Shown: positions 9,601-19,205 of the stretch, one piece after another
How the letters are laid out: each line of letters opens with the position of its first letter
Position numbering within the stretch: the first letter of the stretch is position 1
NCBI GenBank assembly: GCA_023334545.1
Contig: JAADVB010000257.1
Location: 1 to 24,765, forward strand
Direction of reading: 5' to 3'
From: Salisapilia sapeloensis
Lineage: Eukaryota > Oomycota > Peronosporomycetes > Peronosporales > Salisapiliaceae
DNA: 24,765 nucleotides
Notes under the pieces: model-generated
Told to the model about the DNA's origin: nothing
Database searches by the model: none
The model's input: the letters and a program-made list of their open reading frames with translations, nothing else
Translations under genes and position numbers: made by a program

Positions 9601-12559
9601 TGACACACTTTCTGTCGAGCATATAGCCACTGCGTCGGTTGGAGGTCAGGACAGTAGTCAGATCCGCACATCTTGAGGTCGTAGAGAGGGTTACGTAGGT
9701 AGTCGTTGTACGTGCACTTGATAAAGTCTGTCATGCTGATCAACGCCACGAGTTCATAAGCGTAGAAGATGCCGTTGACGACTACGAAGAGTAGAAGGAG
9801 GTAGAGACGACGGATCGTACGTGTGTCGTGGTTCAAGACAGTGGACCAGTGGAAGCAGACGGACGTGACCATCGTCCACATGCAGCAGTAGGTGATGATA
9901 CGAAGCATATAGTAGACGTGTCCAGTCGTTTGTCCTTGGGACGAAGCGTTGATCCAAATCGCATTCGCAAAGATCTGCAAAACGAAGACGAGGATGATCC
10001 AGACGGACGTCACGTCACTGTAGAACGTCGGGCCGGAGAAGGATATACCGTTCATACGAGTGACCAAGATCGCAACGACAAGTCCAAGGGAAAACATCGT
10101 GATGGACATGACGCTATAGACACTTAATCCATAGTCCGAGTACGTCTGCTTTTGGACAAACACAGGTCCACAGTCTGCTCCTTGGACGTCATCCCCACTA
10201 AGCAATATCACTTTAGCTAATTGCGGCAACGACTTAGTGGATTCGTTCCCGCCTCCCCCAGACCATATCGCTCCTTGCACTTGAATTTCAAACGTGAACT
10301 CGTTATGGAGCTCCCACGTTGCATCCAGGTTGGCACCTGTCGGAAGCAAGTCTGTGATACAAAAGTACGAGTCATTCACTCGCTTCGCATTTAAATTCGT
10401 TTCGCCTGGAGAGCTGTACATGTCAATGAATGGATTGCCGACCTTGTCGTACGAAGCTTTGGCGTATCGAAAGTCGACTTGACCTGTAACAGGTCGACCT
10501 TTGGCGCCACAAGAGCTCGAAGCGAGGTCGACGCAGACTCGAGGATTCTTCGATGTCGGACCGACGATCGTGGATGTCGTGAAGGATAACGACAGAACGT
10601 TGGTGTCTTCTTGCATCCACATGAGGGACGAGTGGAGACTATCTGACTGCGGCTCTGGCAGGTCCATCGACACGAGCTTGACTTGTCCCATGACAGAAGA
10701 CGTGCCCGTCGTAGACGTATCTGCTGCGACTGCTAGTTCCGTCAGACGTCTCTTCTTCTCCACGACGCCCTTCACGCGTTCGTAGACGAGCAAAATATCC
10801 AAGTGGTTGTCTCCAGAAATGCCGGATCCAGACACGAGACTCTGCAAGAGATCAAACGACAAGGACGTCGTGTCATTGGACTTGAAGTACGTCTCCCAAT
10901 CATTGAAAAGCTCCATGATATCGACGAACCCAACGCGCGAGTTGCTTTCCGAGTCGATTGGACAATCCTCTTCCGGCATGACGTCTCTGCATGGATTGAT
11001 CTTGTAGTCCGTGCTGTCCCTCTCTCCCTTGGTGATGCGTAGAGCTGTTTCGCTCCAACTAACGAACCGCCAGCCTTTTGGAATCTGCATTGCGAACCAC
11101 CACTTTTTCCCAGTGAGTACTGGACTATCCTTGATGTTGTACAAGGCACCAGCAACGTCCGATGCGAGTAAAGAGAACGTCATGTTGCTCACGCTACTCG
11201 GCGTTGATGGAATGACATTTACTTTGTAGCTGTTTGTCGATACGCACGTCTCGTAGGCAATAGGACAATCGCCATTGTCGAGCATCTTGACGCAAAGAGG
11301 CTTCTCCGTGGAAGAACCGAGGAACTTGTACTGACACTCGTTGCTCTTGCATCGACAGTACTGAGACGTGTACATCGGGTAGTTCCGCACGATCATCGGT
11401 TTCGACCCGTCGCCAGTGTCAGCCGACGCTGTTTCTTCGCTCATGGTGTTCACATTTACCAGCGCTTCATCACTCACAGAAGTCGCATTCTGAAGCGCCT
11501 CCAAAAATTCTTCAAGCTCCAGACAAGCAGCAGACGAAGAGCCGTCGTTGCACTCTTCCTCTAAGAGAGCGATCGTCTCGTTGTCCGCGAGGCTCACGTT
11601 GGCTAACGAGATACCTAAAGAGCCTGCAGTTACATCGTCTATATGGGAAGCTCCTACATCGCTCGTGTTATGCGAATCTGACGACGCGTCGTCATGCACC
11701 ACCACTTCTCCAGGATGACTGCTGCTTGTCGCGCCATCTGTACTACTGGCATTAGCAGAAGCACTTTCGTGATTCGAGCCTGGAGACGTAGAGATATAGT
11801 CTTCTGCTGAGGACGGGGAGGTGTTCTCTTCTGATGCTGATGAGTCATGTCCATAGTCATGGGCTTCAAAGGAACTCGCGGGAGGATTTGTTGGGTGAGT
11901 AATATGGTGAGACTCCTCCGGCACAGGTGTCGGTGTCGGCGTTGGCGTTGGCGTTGGTGTCTTTGTCGGCGACGGTGTCTCCGTGGGAGGCGTGTTTACC
12001 GGCCTTGGTACTAGTGGTATATGCCCAGCATGTGGGTTGAACAAGTTCAGGAAGTCGTCTTCGATGAAACCATCGTCACTTGCCGATTCTTCCGCTGATA
12101 AGTCGGACGAGTCCGAATCCGAGTCATCTGGACGAGTGGCGGCTGGAGTAAAAGCAGGGTAGGCTGCAGTACTTACGTCTTCAATCTCATGCTGTACAAC
12201 TAGAATGGAATGAATATAAGGTGGTAGAGAAGTGGATGCGTGTGTACGTACGAGACGTCGATGTATGCGTGGCGGATGATGCCCCGTTGATGACTGCGTG
12301 TGCGAAGCTTTCAACGGCTTTGGACGGGATAGATCAGTCTTAAAATTCGAATGCAAAAGTCCCGATGTAGCATACCTGTATCTATCGGTGTTTTCTCTGC
12401 TGGTGCATATGCGACCGTTAAGACGGTCATGAGCAAGAATAATGGACGCTCAAGAGGAGGTCGTCGCGGCTTCTTTCGCTGCAATAATGTTCTATGAGTT
12501 TCCCACTATCAATGTATCAAGGGAAGATAGTATACCCGCGTCGCCATCGCTTGTACCAT
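6642..12559 (-). CDS. 7TM receptor fused to C2 and INPP4-type phosphoinositide phosphatase (GPCR-bigram)
   Basis: The large exon is 12199-6642. I infer three 5' exons (12559-12536, 12478-12376, 12293-12252) joined by GT-AG introns of 57, 82 and 52 bp; all phases agree, giving 1,908 residues. Residue numbers below count from the second ATG at 12547 (1,904 residues). The added N terminus is a signal peptide: basic, then PLFLLMTVLTVAYA. A roughly 690-residue ectodomain follows, acidic and Ser/Thr-rich with a TP repeat, then Cys-rich from 333. Seven TM helices lie at about 745-767, 783-802, 815-840, 851-876, 932-954, 979-1003 and 1011-1035. The cytosolic part has a C2-like region (about 1100-1290) and an INPP4-like catalytic end whose CX5R loop is CKSAKDR (1821-1827). 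INPP4 enzymes remove the 4-phosphate of PI(3,4)P2. A fallback start is ATG 12430, without introns 1 and the full signal peptide. Confidence 0.85.
11919..11960 (-). repeat. Hexanucleotide tract encoding Thr-Pro repeats
   Basis: Coding low-complexity tract inside the receptor ectodomain. Six consecutive Thr-Pro codon pairs (residues 133-144) end in Val-Pro. On the plus strand the units read ggtgtc, ggcgtt and variants. Such extended, likely O-glycosylated stalks are common in secreted ectodomains and tend to vary in repeat number between strains. Confidence 0.85.
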
Positions 12560-12736
12560 GCTCCGATTGCTCTGGTCTGCGATCGCCTTCTGCCCTCGAT
12601 CGTGACAATTTGCAATCGGACGACCGACTACCGTCACTGACGCAGCATCTGGCTCTTTACGCTATGGTGGGTGCTTCGAACTATTCTGTCGCGACCTGGA
12701 GCTATCCACCAACCAACGCGACATCTGATAAGTAGC
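12560..12736. promoter_or_regulatory. Divergent promoter region between the receptor gene and UTP7
   Basis: 177 bp separate the inferred start of the receptor-phosphatase gene (-) from the UTP7 ATG (+), so both promoters must lie here or overlap the first exons. On the minus strand, tccgattgcaaattg near 12610 vaguely resembles the oomycete Inr, but the match is weak. A plus-strand open frame from 12442 to 12735 crosses the region; I take it to be chance. Confidence 0.5.
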
Positions 12737-14507
12737 ATGGCCATGGCCGAGCATGGCAGCGATGGCGATAGCGATGGCGAGCAGACGCAGCAGCAACCGA
12801 CACAGAAGAGACTAGGACACAAGAGGAAGCATGAGAAAGATACCGGCGGAAAAGTCAAGCACGTTGGCAAGTATCTACGGAATGCACCGATCTCAGAAAA
12901 GCGTATCAAGGTATGACGATTCGTGTCCATTGCCATGTCAATACATTCGAATGACTTACAATTGATGATTGTCATGTAGCATATTCGAGATAAGAAGCTT
13001 AAAGGCACATTGGAAACGGCGTATGAAGAGCATCGAGAAGCAGCGGAAGCTGCTGCCAAGGCCGAGGTCCTCAATCCGGAGCAAGCTGGGTACCTCGAGG
13101 CGGAAGGCATGGAAAAGACGTATAAATTCAGGCAAAACCAGCTCGCACAGAACGTCGATGTGAACACGGCGAACAAAATCTTTAGTCTCGACTTGCCGGA
13201 GTTTGGCAGCTACTTTGCCAAGTACACTCGCAACGGTCGAAACCTCTTGCTCGGTGGTGAAAAAGGTCACTTAGCGGTCCTTGACTCACTCCGTATGCGT
13301 GTGACGTGTGAATTCCACGCGAATGACCTCGTTCGCGATGTCACGTTTCTACATAATAACACCATGTTCGCTGCGGCGCAGAAGAAGTATGTGTACATTT
13401 ACGACGGCACTGGCGCCGAAGCGCACTGCCTTCGGTCGATCCCAGAGCCTCAGGCCATGCAGTTCTTGCCGTACCACTTTTTATTGTCCACCATCAGTGG
13501 CAACGGTTTCCTGAGCTACCACGACGTGACCACCGGTCAAGAGGTCGCTGCGCATCGTACTAAGCAAGGGTTCTGCAACACGATGGCACAGAACCCTTGG
13601 AATGCTGTGATCAACCTCGGTCATGCCAGTGGTCTCGTCTCTTTGTGGACGCCCAACATGTCCGACGCTGTCGTGAAGATGCAATGTCACAAAGGACCAA
13701 GTACGACTACTTACTCATCTATCCTATACTCGCTTCTAACTCTTGTGCCTAGTTCGCTCCATGGGTGTGGATACCAGTGGCAAGTACCTTGTCACGGCCG
13801 GTGCGGATCGCCAGGTCAAAGTCTTTGACTTGCGCAAGTATCAAGAAGTAAGTCACTACTACTTGAGCGCAGCTGCGAACACCATGTCTGTGAGTCAGCG
13901 AGGACTTGTCGGTCTCGGCTTTGGTCCGAACGTTCATGTCGTGAAGAACCTCTTGTCTACGACGTCTCCGCAGTTGTACATGACGCATAAACTTCCAGGC
14001 TCTAAGGTCTCATCCGTGACGTTCCAACCGTTCGAAGATGTCTTGACCGTCGGACACGCCACGGGACTAAGCAACCTCGTGATCCCAGGCTCTGGTGAAC
14101 CGAACTTTGACACGTACGAGGCGAATCCGTATGAGAACGCCAAGCAGCGTGGAGAATCCGAAGTCCATGCGTTGCTCGAGAAACTCCGACCGGAGATGAT
14201 TTCGCTCGACCCGACCAAGATCGGCCAAGTGGACACAGATGCAACGGACGAACGTCAGTCCAAGATCGAGATGATGGAGCAAGCGAACGGTGTGCCGACG
14301 AAGCGTAAGAACAAGATGCGTGGTCGGAACAAGGTGAGCAATCGTCTTCGGAAGAAACAGAAGAACGTTGTCGACATTCAGAAAGAAAAGTTCAAGGAGA
14401 AACAGGAGCAGGAAAAGAAGAGTCGAGAGATGAAGAAACGACAGGAAGAGTGGCAGGACAAGGCCGAGTCGGCGCCAACGTCTTTGAATCGCTTTTTTAA
14501 ACACTAG
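12737..14507 (+). CDS. UTP7: U3 snoRNP protein UTP7 / WDR46
   Basis: Three exons, 12737-12910, 12980-13700 and 13753-14507, with GT-AG introns of 69 and 52 bp; the spliced product is 549 residues, close to yeast Utp7 (554). UTP7/WDR46 is a nucleolar WD-repeat scaffold of the small-subunit processome, needed for 18S rRNA maturation. A basic N terminus (KRLGHKRKHEKD) leads into the conserved KRIKHIRDKKLKGTLE block, then a WD40 propeller from about 125 to 400. The BING4 C-terminal block follows (VSSVTFQPFEDVLTVGHATG, then the NPYENAKQRGE and LLEKLRPEMISLDP motifs). The C terminus is a long Lys/Arg/Glu coiled coil with nucleolar-type basic clusters, ending LNRFFKH. ATG 12737 is chosen because it is the first in-frame ATG and gives the family's usual length. 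It converges on CUL1 with only 31 bp between stop codons. Confidence 0.93.
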
Positions 14508-14538
14508 ATCGGAGGGAAAGAAAGAGCTTTGCATTCGC

Positions 14539-16764
14539 TTACGCCAAGTAGTTGTATGTGTTCTGTTGCTCTTCATCTCGTTCCAAGTACTCGCGATCGA
14601 TCAGAGCTTCGATACGACGTTTAATCACCTTGACATCCGGTCGGAAGAAATGGAGTTGACTCAGCACTTCCGACACGAGTTGCTGATGCGACAAGGTCTT
14701 CCGCGCTTTCATAATGCGTACGATGGCAGCTTCAATCGCCAGACTCCGGTCTTCTTCCACGTGTTTCTGACTATGACTCTCTTCCAACGCAGCCATCGGG
14801 ATACGCAGTCGACGCATCGGAGACGTAAAGCTCGTGTTCACACTGAACGCGTCGGTTTTGGGCGCAATCTTCTTGCCGGGTGGGTCCTTGCTCAAGACCT
14901 TGAATTTGCCACACGACAGCGAGTGTAGGATGCGCGTCACGACTTCCGTCTCCAAGTGCAGAGCTTCGCATACTTGTTGGAAGGATAGCGGCGTGGAGGC
15001 ATCATTGAACAAGAGGAGAGCAACAGCCTGGAGTGTCGTGACCACGAGGTCGTAGCTCTTTTTCCCGAAGCGAGCACGGACGGAGCAGTTGCCTAGTGAG
15101 TACACCCACTGCAGTCGACGGTGACTCGTGGTCGAGTCGTAGTAGACCTTGAAGAGGTTCATGCATCGGACCATATTCGGTGGCATGGTGACTTCCAATG
15201 CAGGGTACGTGGGCCAATAGCCTGTGGTGAGCACTTGGACGTTGAACTCGAGGCTCGGGACGTCCCCTTCCGTCGCTCGCTGGCGTTTCAAGAAGGCTTC
15301 AAACTCCTGCTGATGGTCCGTCCCGACCGCCAAGTCGTTCATCATACCTTCCATCTTGCCAGTGAACTGTGCGCCGCATCTTAGCTTTAGCTTTCCGATC
15401 ATCAAGCTCTCGGCATCTTTCGACGCAGAACGTTGGTTGAGCAATCGCTTGGCGAGTTGATTGCGATAGATCTCTGCGAAAAGATCTTTATCGGTCAAGT
15501 AGGAGAAGACAAAGACGACTTTTTCCAAGTACTCTTCGACTTGTTCGTCACTAAGTTTCTCTCCACCAGTCTTGAGGATCCGATCGCAGAACGTCGACAT
15601 GAGTTTCGCGGACGAGTCTTTCCCAACGTCTTTATTGACAAACTCTTCAAAAGCATCCTTGAGAGCTTTTTGGAATAGCGGAGTAGCACCAAATTGATCA
15701 TTGACAATCCCTCGGAAACGATCGTGGATCGACAAAATGTCTTTGATAAATGTCGGATCGGCACTTGCGTCCTTGATACTCCCACTTTCAAGTGCCCTAC
15801 ATCGTTTTTCGACAATATCATTCCCGACGCTCGTGATGTACTTTTGAACCAACGCTGCGATCGGTTGTAGACCGTCCTTCAGGTCCTTGTACAGTCGGAA
15901 CATGCGTGATAAGTCGTCTAGCTTTTCGTTTTTGAGTAAAGCAATGACACCCGAGTTCTCTCGCTCGATCAATTCACTCTGAGGGTTCTTCAAAAGCACT
16001 TGTTCAATCGCGCTAATCAACTTTGGTTCCGTCGAGGAATGCAAGTACCGAGCGACGCGACTACGTTCACTCTGGAGCGCTTGTTCCACCTTCTCCAAGT
16101 ACACAGGCGTCGGGTCTTCACTCAGCCATAGCTTGGACTTTTCAGCGTAATACCGTTCGCTACGTTCGATTAAGTCTACTTCCAACTTTTGCTCGTAGAC
16201 ATGGAGCGAGTTCATGCCCATGACTTCAAAGATCTCGACACAGTGGCGTAGGAGGTCCGTGTCGATGATATCCCCGTCACGTTCCAAGTCAACGAGGTCG
16301 AGCATACGCTCTTGCATCCGGACGTGGAGACTGTCAAAGACGCGTTCACGAAAGGCATGCAGGCCGACTTCCTGTAGACTCTTGACTTGATGGTGCTTGA
16401 CGTAGTATCTGTCCAAGTACATGAAAAAGCGGCTCATCCATTTATTCATGAGCTTATGGTTCTGCCATCTCGACACGACATGATCGAGGAATTGATCATC
16501 CGAGGTCTGCGCAAGCGCCGGTCGAACGGTCGATCCGAGGTAGTCATCAAAGGTCTGACCATGGCGTTCATACAGCTGCTCAGAGAAGTTATACGGCGAT
16601 CGTTGTGTACTCATATTGTAGCAAATCGTATAGATCTCCATGAATGCTTTGGGTGGAAACGGAGACGCCGTTAGTTTATCAACGCCATCTTCGAGAATAC
16701 CCAAGAGAACGTCAATGGCTTTGGGCTTAATCTCTTCATCCCATCCAGCTTCTAAAGTGATCAT
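14539..16764 (-). CDS. CUL1: Cullin-1, scaffold of SCF ubiquitin ligases
   Basis: One exon, 741 residues (Arabidopsis CUL1 is 738, human 776). It scaffolds SCF E3 ligases: the N-terminal cullin repeats bind SKP1/F-box adaptors and the C-terminal domain binds RBX1. The start resembles plant CUL1 (LEAGWDE, then MEIYTICYNMSTQ). The cullin homology domain runs from about 355 to 590 (KDLFAEIYRNQLAKRLL; GYWPTY; CMNLFKVYY). The C-terminal winged helix holds the neddylation motif IVRIMKARKTL with the acceptor lysine at about 686, 55 residues from the end, as in CUL1 (56 in human). The protein ends in the conserved YLA. The frame stays open upstream to 16845, but ATG 16764 is the first in-frame ATG and fits the family N terminus. 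CUL1 rather than CUL3 or CUL4 is favoured by the start and the end. Confidence 0.93.
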   Translation of the reverse strand: MITLEAGWDEEIKPKAIDVLLGILEDGVDKLTASPFPPKAFMEIYTICYNMSTQRSPYNFSEQLYERHGQTFDDYLGSTVRPALAQTSDDQFLDHVVSRWQNHKLMNKWMSRFFMYLDRYYVKHHQVKSLQEVGLHAFRERVFDSLHVRMQERMLDLVDLERDGDIIDTDLLRHCVEIFEVMGMNSLHVYEQKLEVDLIERSERYYAEKSKLWLSEDPTPVYLEKVEQALQSERSRVARYLHSSTEPKLISAIEQVLLKNPQSELIERENSGVIALLKNEKLDDLSRMFRLYKDLKDGLQPIAALVQKYITSVGNDIVEKRCRALESGSIKDASADPTFIKDILSIHDRFRGIVNDQFGATPLFQKALKDAFEEFVNKDVGKDSSAKLMSTFCDRILKTGGEKLSDEQVEEYLEKVVFVFSYLTDKDLFAEIYRNQLAKRLLNQRSASKDAESLMIGKLKLRCGAQFTGKMEGMMNDLAVGTDHQQEFEAFLKRQRATEGDVPSLEFNVQVLTTGYWPTYPALEVTMPPNMVRCMNLFKVYYDSTTSHRRLQWVYSLGNCSVRARFGKKSYDLVVTTLQAVALLLFNDASTPLSFQQVCEALHLETEVVTRILHSLSCGKFKVLSKDPPGKKIAPKTDAFSVNTSFTSPMRRLRIPMAALEESHSQKHVEEDRSLAIEAAIVRIMKARKTLSHQQLVSEVLSQLHFFRPDVKVIKRRIEALIDREYLERDEEQQNTYNYLA

Positions 16765-16985
16765 AGTAACGATGGAAGTGATCGATCGAAGCGTCTCGGT
16801 GTAATCCCCAGTCGATCTTCTTTGGCCCGCTGATCGTCTTCTCACGAGCTACCAATGTCCTACTATCGAACAACTTTCTTTCTCTTTTGTATTTTGTATA
16901 CTGTCTCGGAATAGATGCGACTAAACCTTTGGCAGGAATCAGACGCGAGACTACACTTCCAGTAGACGTACTTGTGACGGCCGGA
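16765..16985. promoter_or_regulatory. Divergent promoter between CUL1 and the FHA-RING gene, with a possible uORF
   Basis: 221 bp between two divergent start codons. The plus-strand side holds a pyrimidine-rich run (aactttctttctcttttg, about 16872-16889) that could mark transcription start. An ATG at 16915 opens a 16-codon frame ending TAG at 16963-16965, 20 bp before the FHA-RING ATG; if transcribed it would be an upstream ORF. On the CUL1 side, tcacttccatcgtt lies about 15 bp before the ATG and weakly resembles the oomycete Inr. Confidence 0.45.
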
Positions 16986-18170
16986 ATGGAGGCGTTGCCG
17001 GCAGAGCAGCGACACGAGACACTTCCATCCCATACGTCTGCTCATATGCAGGAAATGGACGGATCGCCTCCGATATGGGGGCCCTTTACGACGTCCTTTA
17101 CGGTCGGTCGAAGTCGACGATGTGACCTGATGATCCCGACGAATGCGGCCACGCGGACCGTGAGCAAGCACCACATTCGCGTCTATCCCACGTTGGATCC
17201 ACTAGGTGATCCGAACGTCCAGAAGTGGATGGTCCGGGACTTGAACGGTATGAATGGGACTGCCGTGAATGACATTACGCTCGAGCCAGGGGAGTCTGCT
17301 TCTGTCCGAGACCAAGACCGCGTCGTCCTCGCGTCTGTACAACGCCATGGCGTCCAGCTCGAGTTCCATATCCCAGAAAGTGACGGACACGAGATATTTG
17401 TGAGTGTCTGTCCGGAACGACAAGCTCCTCATGCCTCGGACGGTCTCTTGCCGCCCATGGCGCCGAATCCGACTTCGTACGTACATGTGCAGGACGAAGA
17501 GCTTGTTGTTGATAACCAGGAGGAAGAACTACAAACGATGGAGACACCTACGCGGAAACGGAATCGAAGTGAAAAGGAACAATTGGCGCAATTCCACGCC
17601 AGCAATGAAAAGGACGAGCTAGAAGGCTTCATGACGTGTCCCGTATGCCTCGAGTTCTATCAGTCGAGTGCCACGCTCGCTTGCTCCCATACGTTTTGTA
17701 GTTACTGTCTCAACCAGTGGTTTCGTTCCTCTCTTAGCTGTCCTGAATGCCGAACGCTCGTCGATCGACTGCCTGTGCGCAATCGAGCACTCGACGACCT
17801 CGTCGCGAGACTCGTCGGACACACGGATGCGTACCAGAAACTCCAGCAGAGTCGCACACAACGCTTACCGCCACTCACGTCGCTCGTGTCTAGTTCCTGG
17901 CCGTACAATCGCCAGCGTCTGAACGTGTTCAGAGCTTGGAATAGCTCGGATCAGCAGGCATTTGCGTCCTTAGTACGGACGCTTATCGGCGAGCAACGCG
18001 TCGCGGTCTTGCGACACGTTGGCTTGACGATGGAGACAATTGCCCATTCGAGTCAAAAGTACAGGACTTTGGCCGCAACCAACTTGCTTTTGGAGGCAGG
18101 GGACGCCCCGCGAGGAAGCTTGGCGTACGACAGCGCGGAGCGTTTGCGTCTGTATGTGCATTTTGGTTGA
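16986..18170 (+). CDS. FHA-RING E3 ubiquitin ligase (CHFR/RNF8-like)
   Basis: One exon, 394 residues from ATG 16986. The FHA domain spans about 38-107, with the phosphothreonine-binding signature GRSRRCD (41-47), SKHH (60-63) and WMVRDLNGMNGTAVND (81-96). An acidic, KRKR-containing linker follows. A complete C3HC4 RING sits at 208-245: C208, C211, C223, H225, C228, C231, C242, C245. The C-terminal 150 residues are helical and not recognised. FHA-RING ligases read phosphothreonine marks and ubiquitinate partners; CHFR acts at a mitotic checkpoint and RNF8 at DNA breaks. The order FHA-then-RING fits both; the CHFR PAR-binding zinc finger is absent and the RING is not at the very C terminus as in RNF8, so I give no symbol. 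The open frame extends upstream to 16887 without an ATG, leaving a 5' exon possible. NUDCD2 starts 31 bp after the stop. Confidence 0.88.
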   Translation: MEALPAEQRHETLPSHTSAHMQEMDGSPPIWGPFTTSFTVGRSRRCDLMIPTNAATRTVSKHHIRVYPTLDPLGDPNVQKWMVRDLNGMNGTAVNDITLEPGESASVRDQDRVVLASVQRHGVQLEFHIPESDGHEIFVSVCPERQAPHASDGLLPPMAPNPTSYVHVQDEELVVDNQEEELQTMETPTRKRNRSEKEQLAQFHASNEKDELEGFMTCPVCLEFYQSSATLACSHTFCSYCLNQWFRSSLSCPECRTLVDRLPVRNRALDDLVARLVGHTDAYQKLQQSRTQRLPPLTSLVSSSWPYNRQRLNVFRAWNSSDQQAFASLVRTLIGEQRVAVLRHVGLTMETIAHSSQKYRTLAATNLLLEAGDAPRGSLAYDSAERLRLYVHFG

Positions 18171-18201
18171 AGTGGGATGTTGTTAGAAGGTTGCGCTCGA
18201 G

Positions 18202-18915
18202 ATGCCAGTTGGCTTTGGACGAGACGAGATGAGTAGTCGGCGCGTATTCAAGCACCAAGGTGCTTACTCTTTGCTTTAACTTAAATACGAAAGTGGCTTC
18301 TTTTACATTGCATCAACTAGGGCAAGTCATTTATGAGTGGGAGCAGTCGATGGAGGAAGTGAATTTGTATATCACGCCACCGAGTGGCATTCAAGCAAGT
18401 CAGATTCAGTGTGATATCACGACGCATCACGTTACGTTGGGACTCAAGGGCGTGCAGGATAAATTTTTGAATGTGTGCATGTCTGTAGGATCTAGTAGAA
18501 GTGGTCTAGCGTATTAATACTTGGGTATTTGTTCCAGCATGACTTGATCGATTCGGTTGTGGTGGATGAAAGCTACTGGATGCTAGGTATGAGCACTCCT
18601 TCCTTTCTTGAGAGCTATTATTGATGCAAGGGAGTAGACGATGGCGAGCTGAATATCAATCTGCAGAAGATGAAAAAGGGACAGATGTGGTCTGCCGTTT
18701 TCGTCGGCCATGGCGAGGTGCTAACTAGATAAAGTCTCTACACGTATCCGACTAACACCGACTAGCTAAATCCATTGGAGCAAGAGGAATCGAAGAAACA
18801 AATGATGCTTGAACGGTTCCAGCAAGAGAATCCAGGCTTTGACTTTTCCAACGCAGAGTTCAATGGCTCCGCGCCAGACCCTCGTTCCTTCATGGGTGGC
18901 GTCAAGTACAACTAA
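18202..18915 (+). CDS. NUDCD2: NudC domain-containing protein 2 (CS-domain co-chaperone)
   Basis: Five exons: 18202-18259, 18321-18472, 18538-18586, 18635-18717 and 18766-18915. The introns are 61, 65, 48 and 48 bp, all GT-AG, and the last has a ctaac branch-point-like motif. The spliced protein is 163 residues (human NUDCD2 is 157). The CS/p23-like domain starts at GQVIYEWEQSMEEVNLYI and continues through DITTHHVTLGLKG, ESYWML and MWSAVF. The end carries the NUDCD2-specific tail: NPLEQEESKKQMMLERFQ, then QENPGFDFSNAEF. Members work with Hsp90 and stabilise dynein-pathway proteins such as LIS1. The third acceptor was placed at 18634 (ending ggag) because the more obvious gcaag at 18630 breaks the frame. 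No single exon is long enough to be obvious alone. The start lies 31 bp past the FHA-RING stop, so its promoter probably overlaps that gene. Confidence 0.9.
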
Positions 18916-19182
18916 CGAATGCATCCAGTCTTTTTCCATTCCCAAAATAAACAAATCCGATTCCATCTCTCTTCTACATACCTTCCTATTCATTTTATTT
19001 GATACTAGAGCTAGTAGAAACCAACCTCCTAGGTGATTACATCGACAGTATATCAGACCGCGTCATGGTGGTACGTGTGTCTTGTTGTGAAAACGGACGG
19101 ATGTGTAAGAGCGAATAGCACTTCAAGGAGCCTTCAAGGCCTCTTCGTGCGACCATTCAATCCCAGAAGACGACGAATCGAG

Positions 19183-19196
19183 TCATTTCGTCAAAA
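19183..19196 (+). promoter_or_regulatory. Oomycete-type Inr upstream of the delta-12 desaturase
   Basis: The sequence tcatttcgtcaaaa matches TCATTYBN and then departs from the CAWTTT part of the oomycete Inr consensus. It lies 10-23 bp before ATG 19206. The position is plausible, but a very short leader would result. Confidence 0.4.
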
Positions 19197-19205
19197 GATC
19201 TCGCG

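Noticed and set aside
12138-12171. Possible 34-bp intron (gtaagt...ccag) in the receptor gene
   Set aside because: Shorter than any other intron here and not a multiple of three, so removing it would break a long open frame.
12442-12735. Plus-strand frame of 97 codons with ATG, between the receptor and UTP7
   Set aside because: It overlaps the inferred 5' exons of the receptor on the other strand, ends two bases before the UTP7 ATG and has no recognisable family. A chance frame in a divergent promoter is more likely.
18587-18630. Intron 3 of NUDCD2 ending at the clearer gcaag acceptor
   Set aside because: This acceptor shifts the frame out of the conserved CS-domain sequence; the acceptor 4 bp further on restores it.
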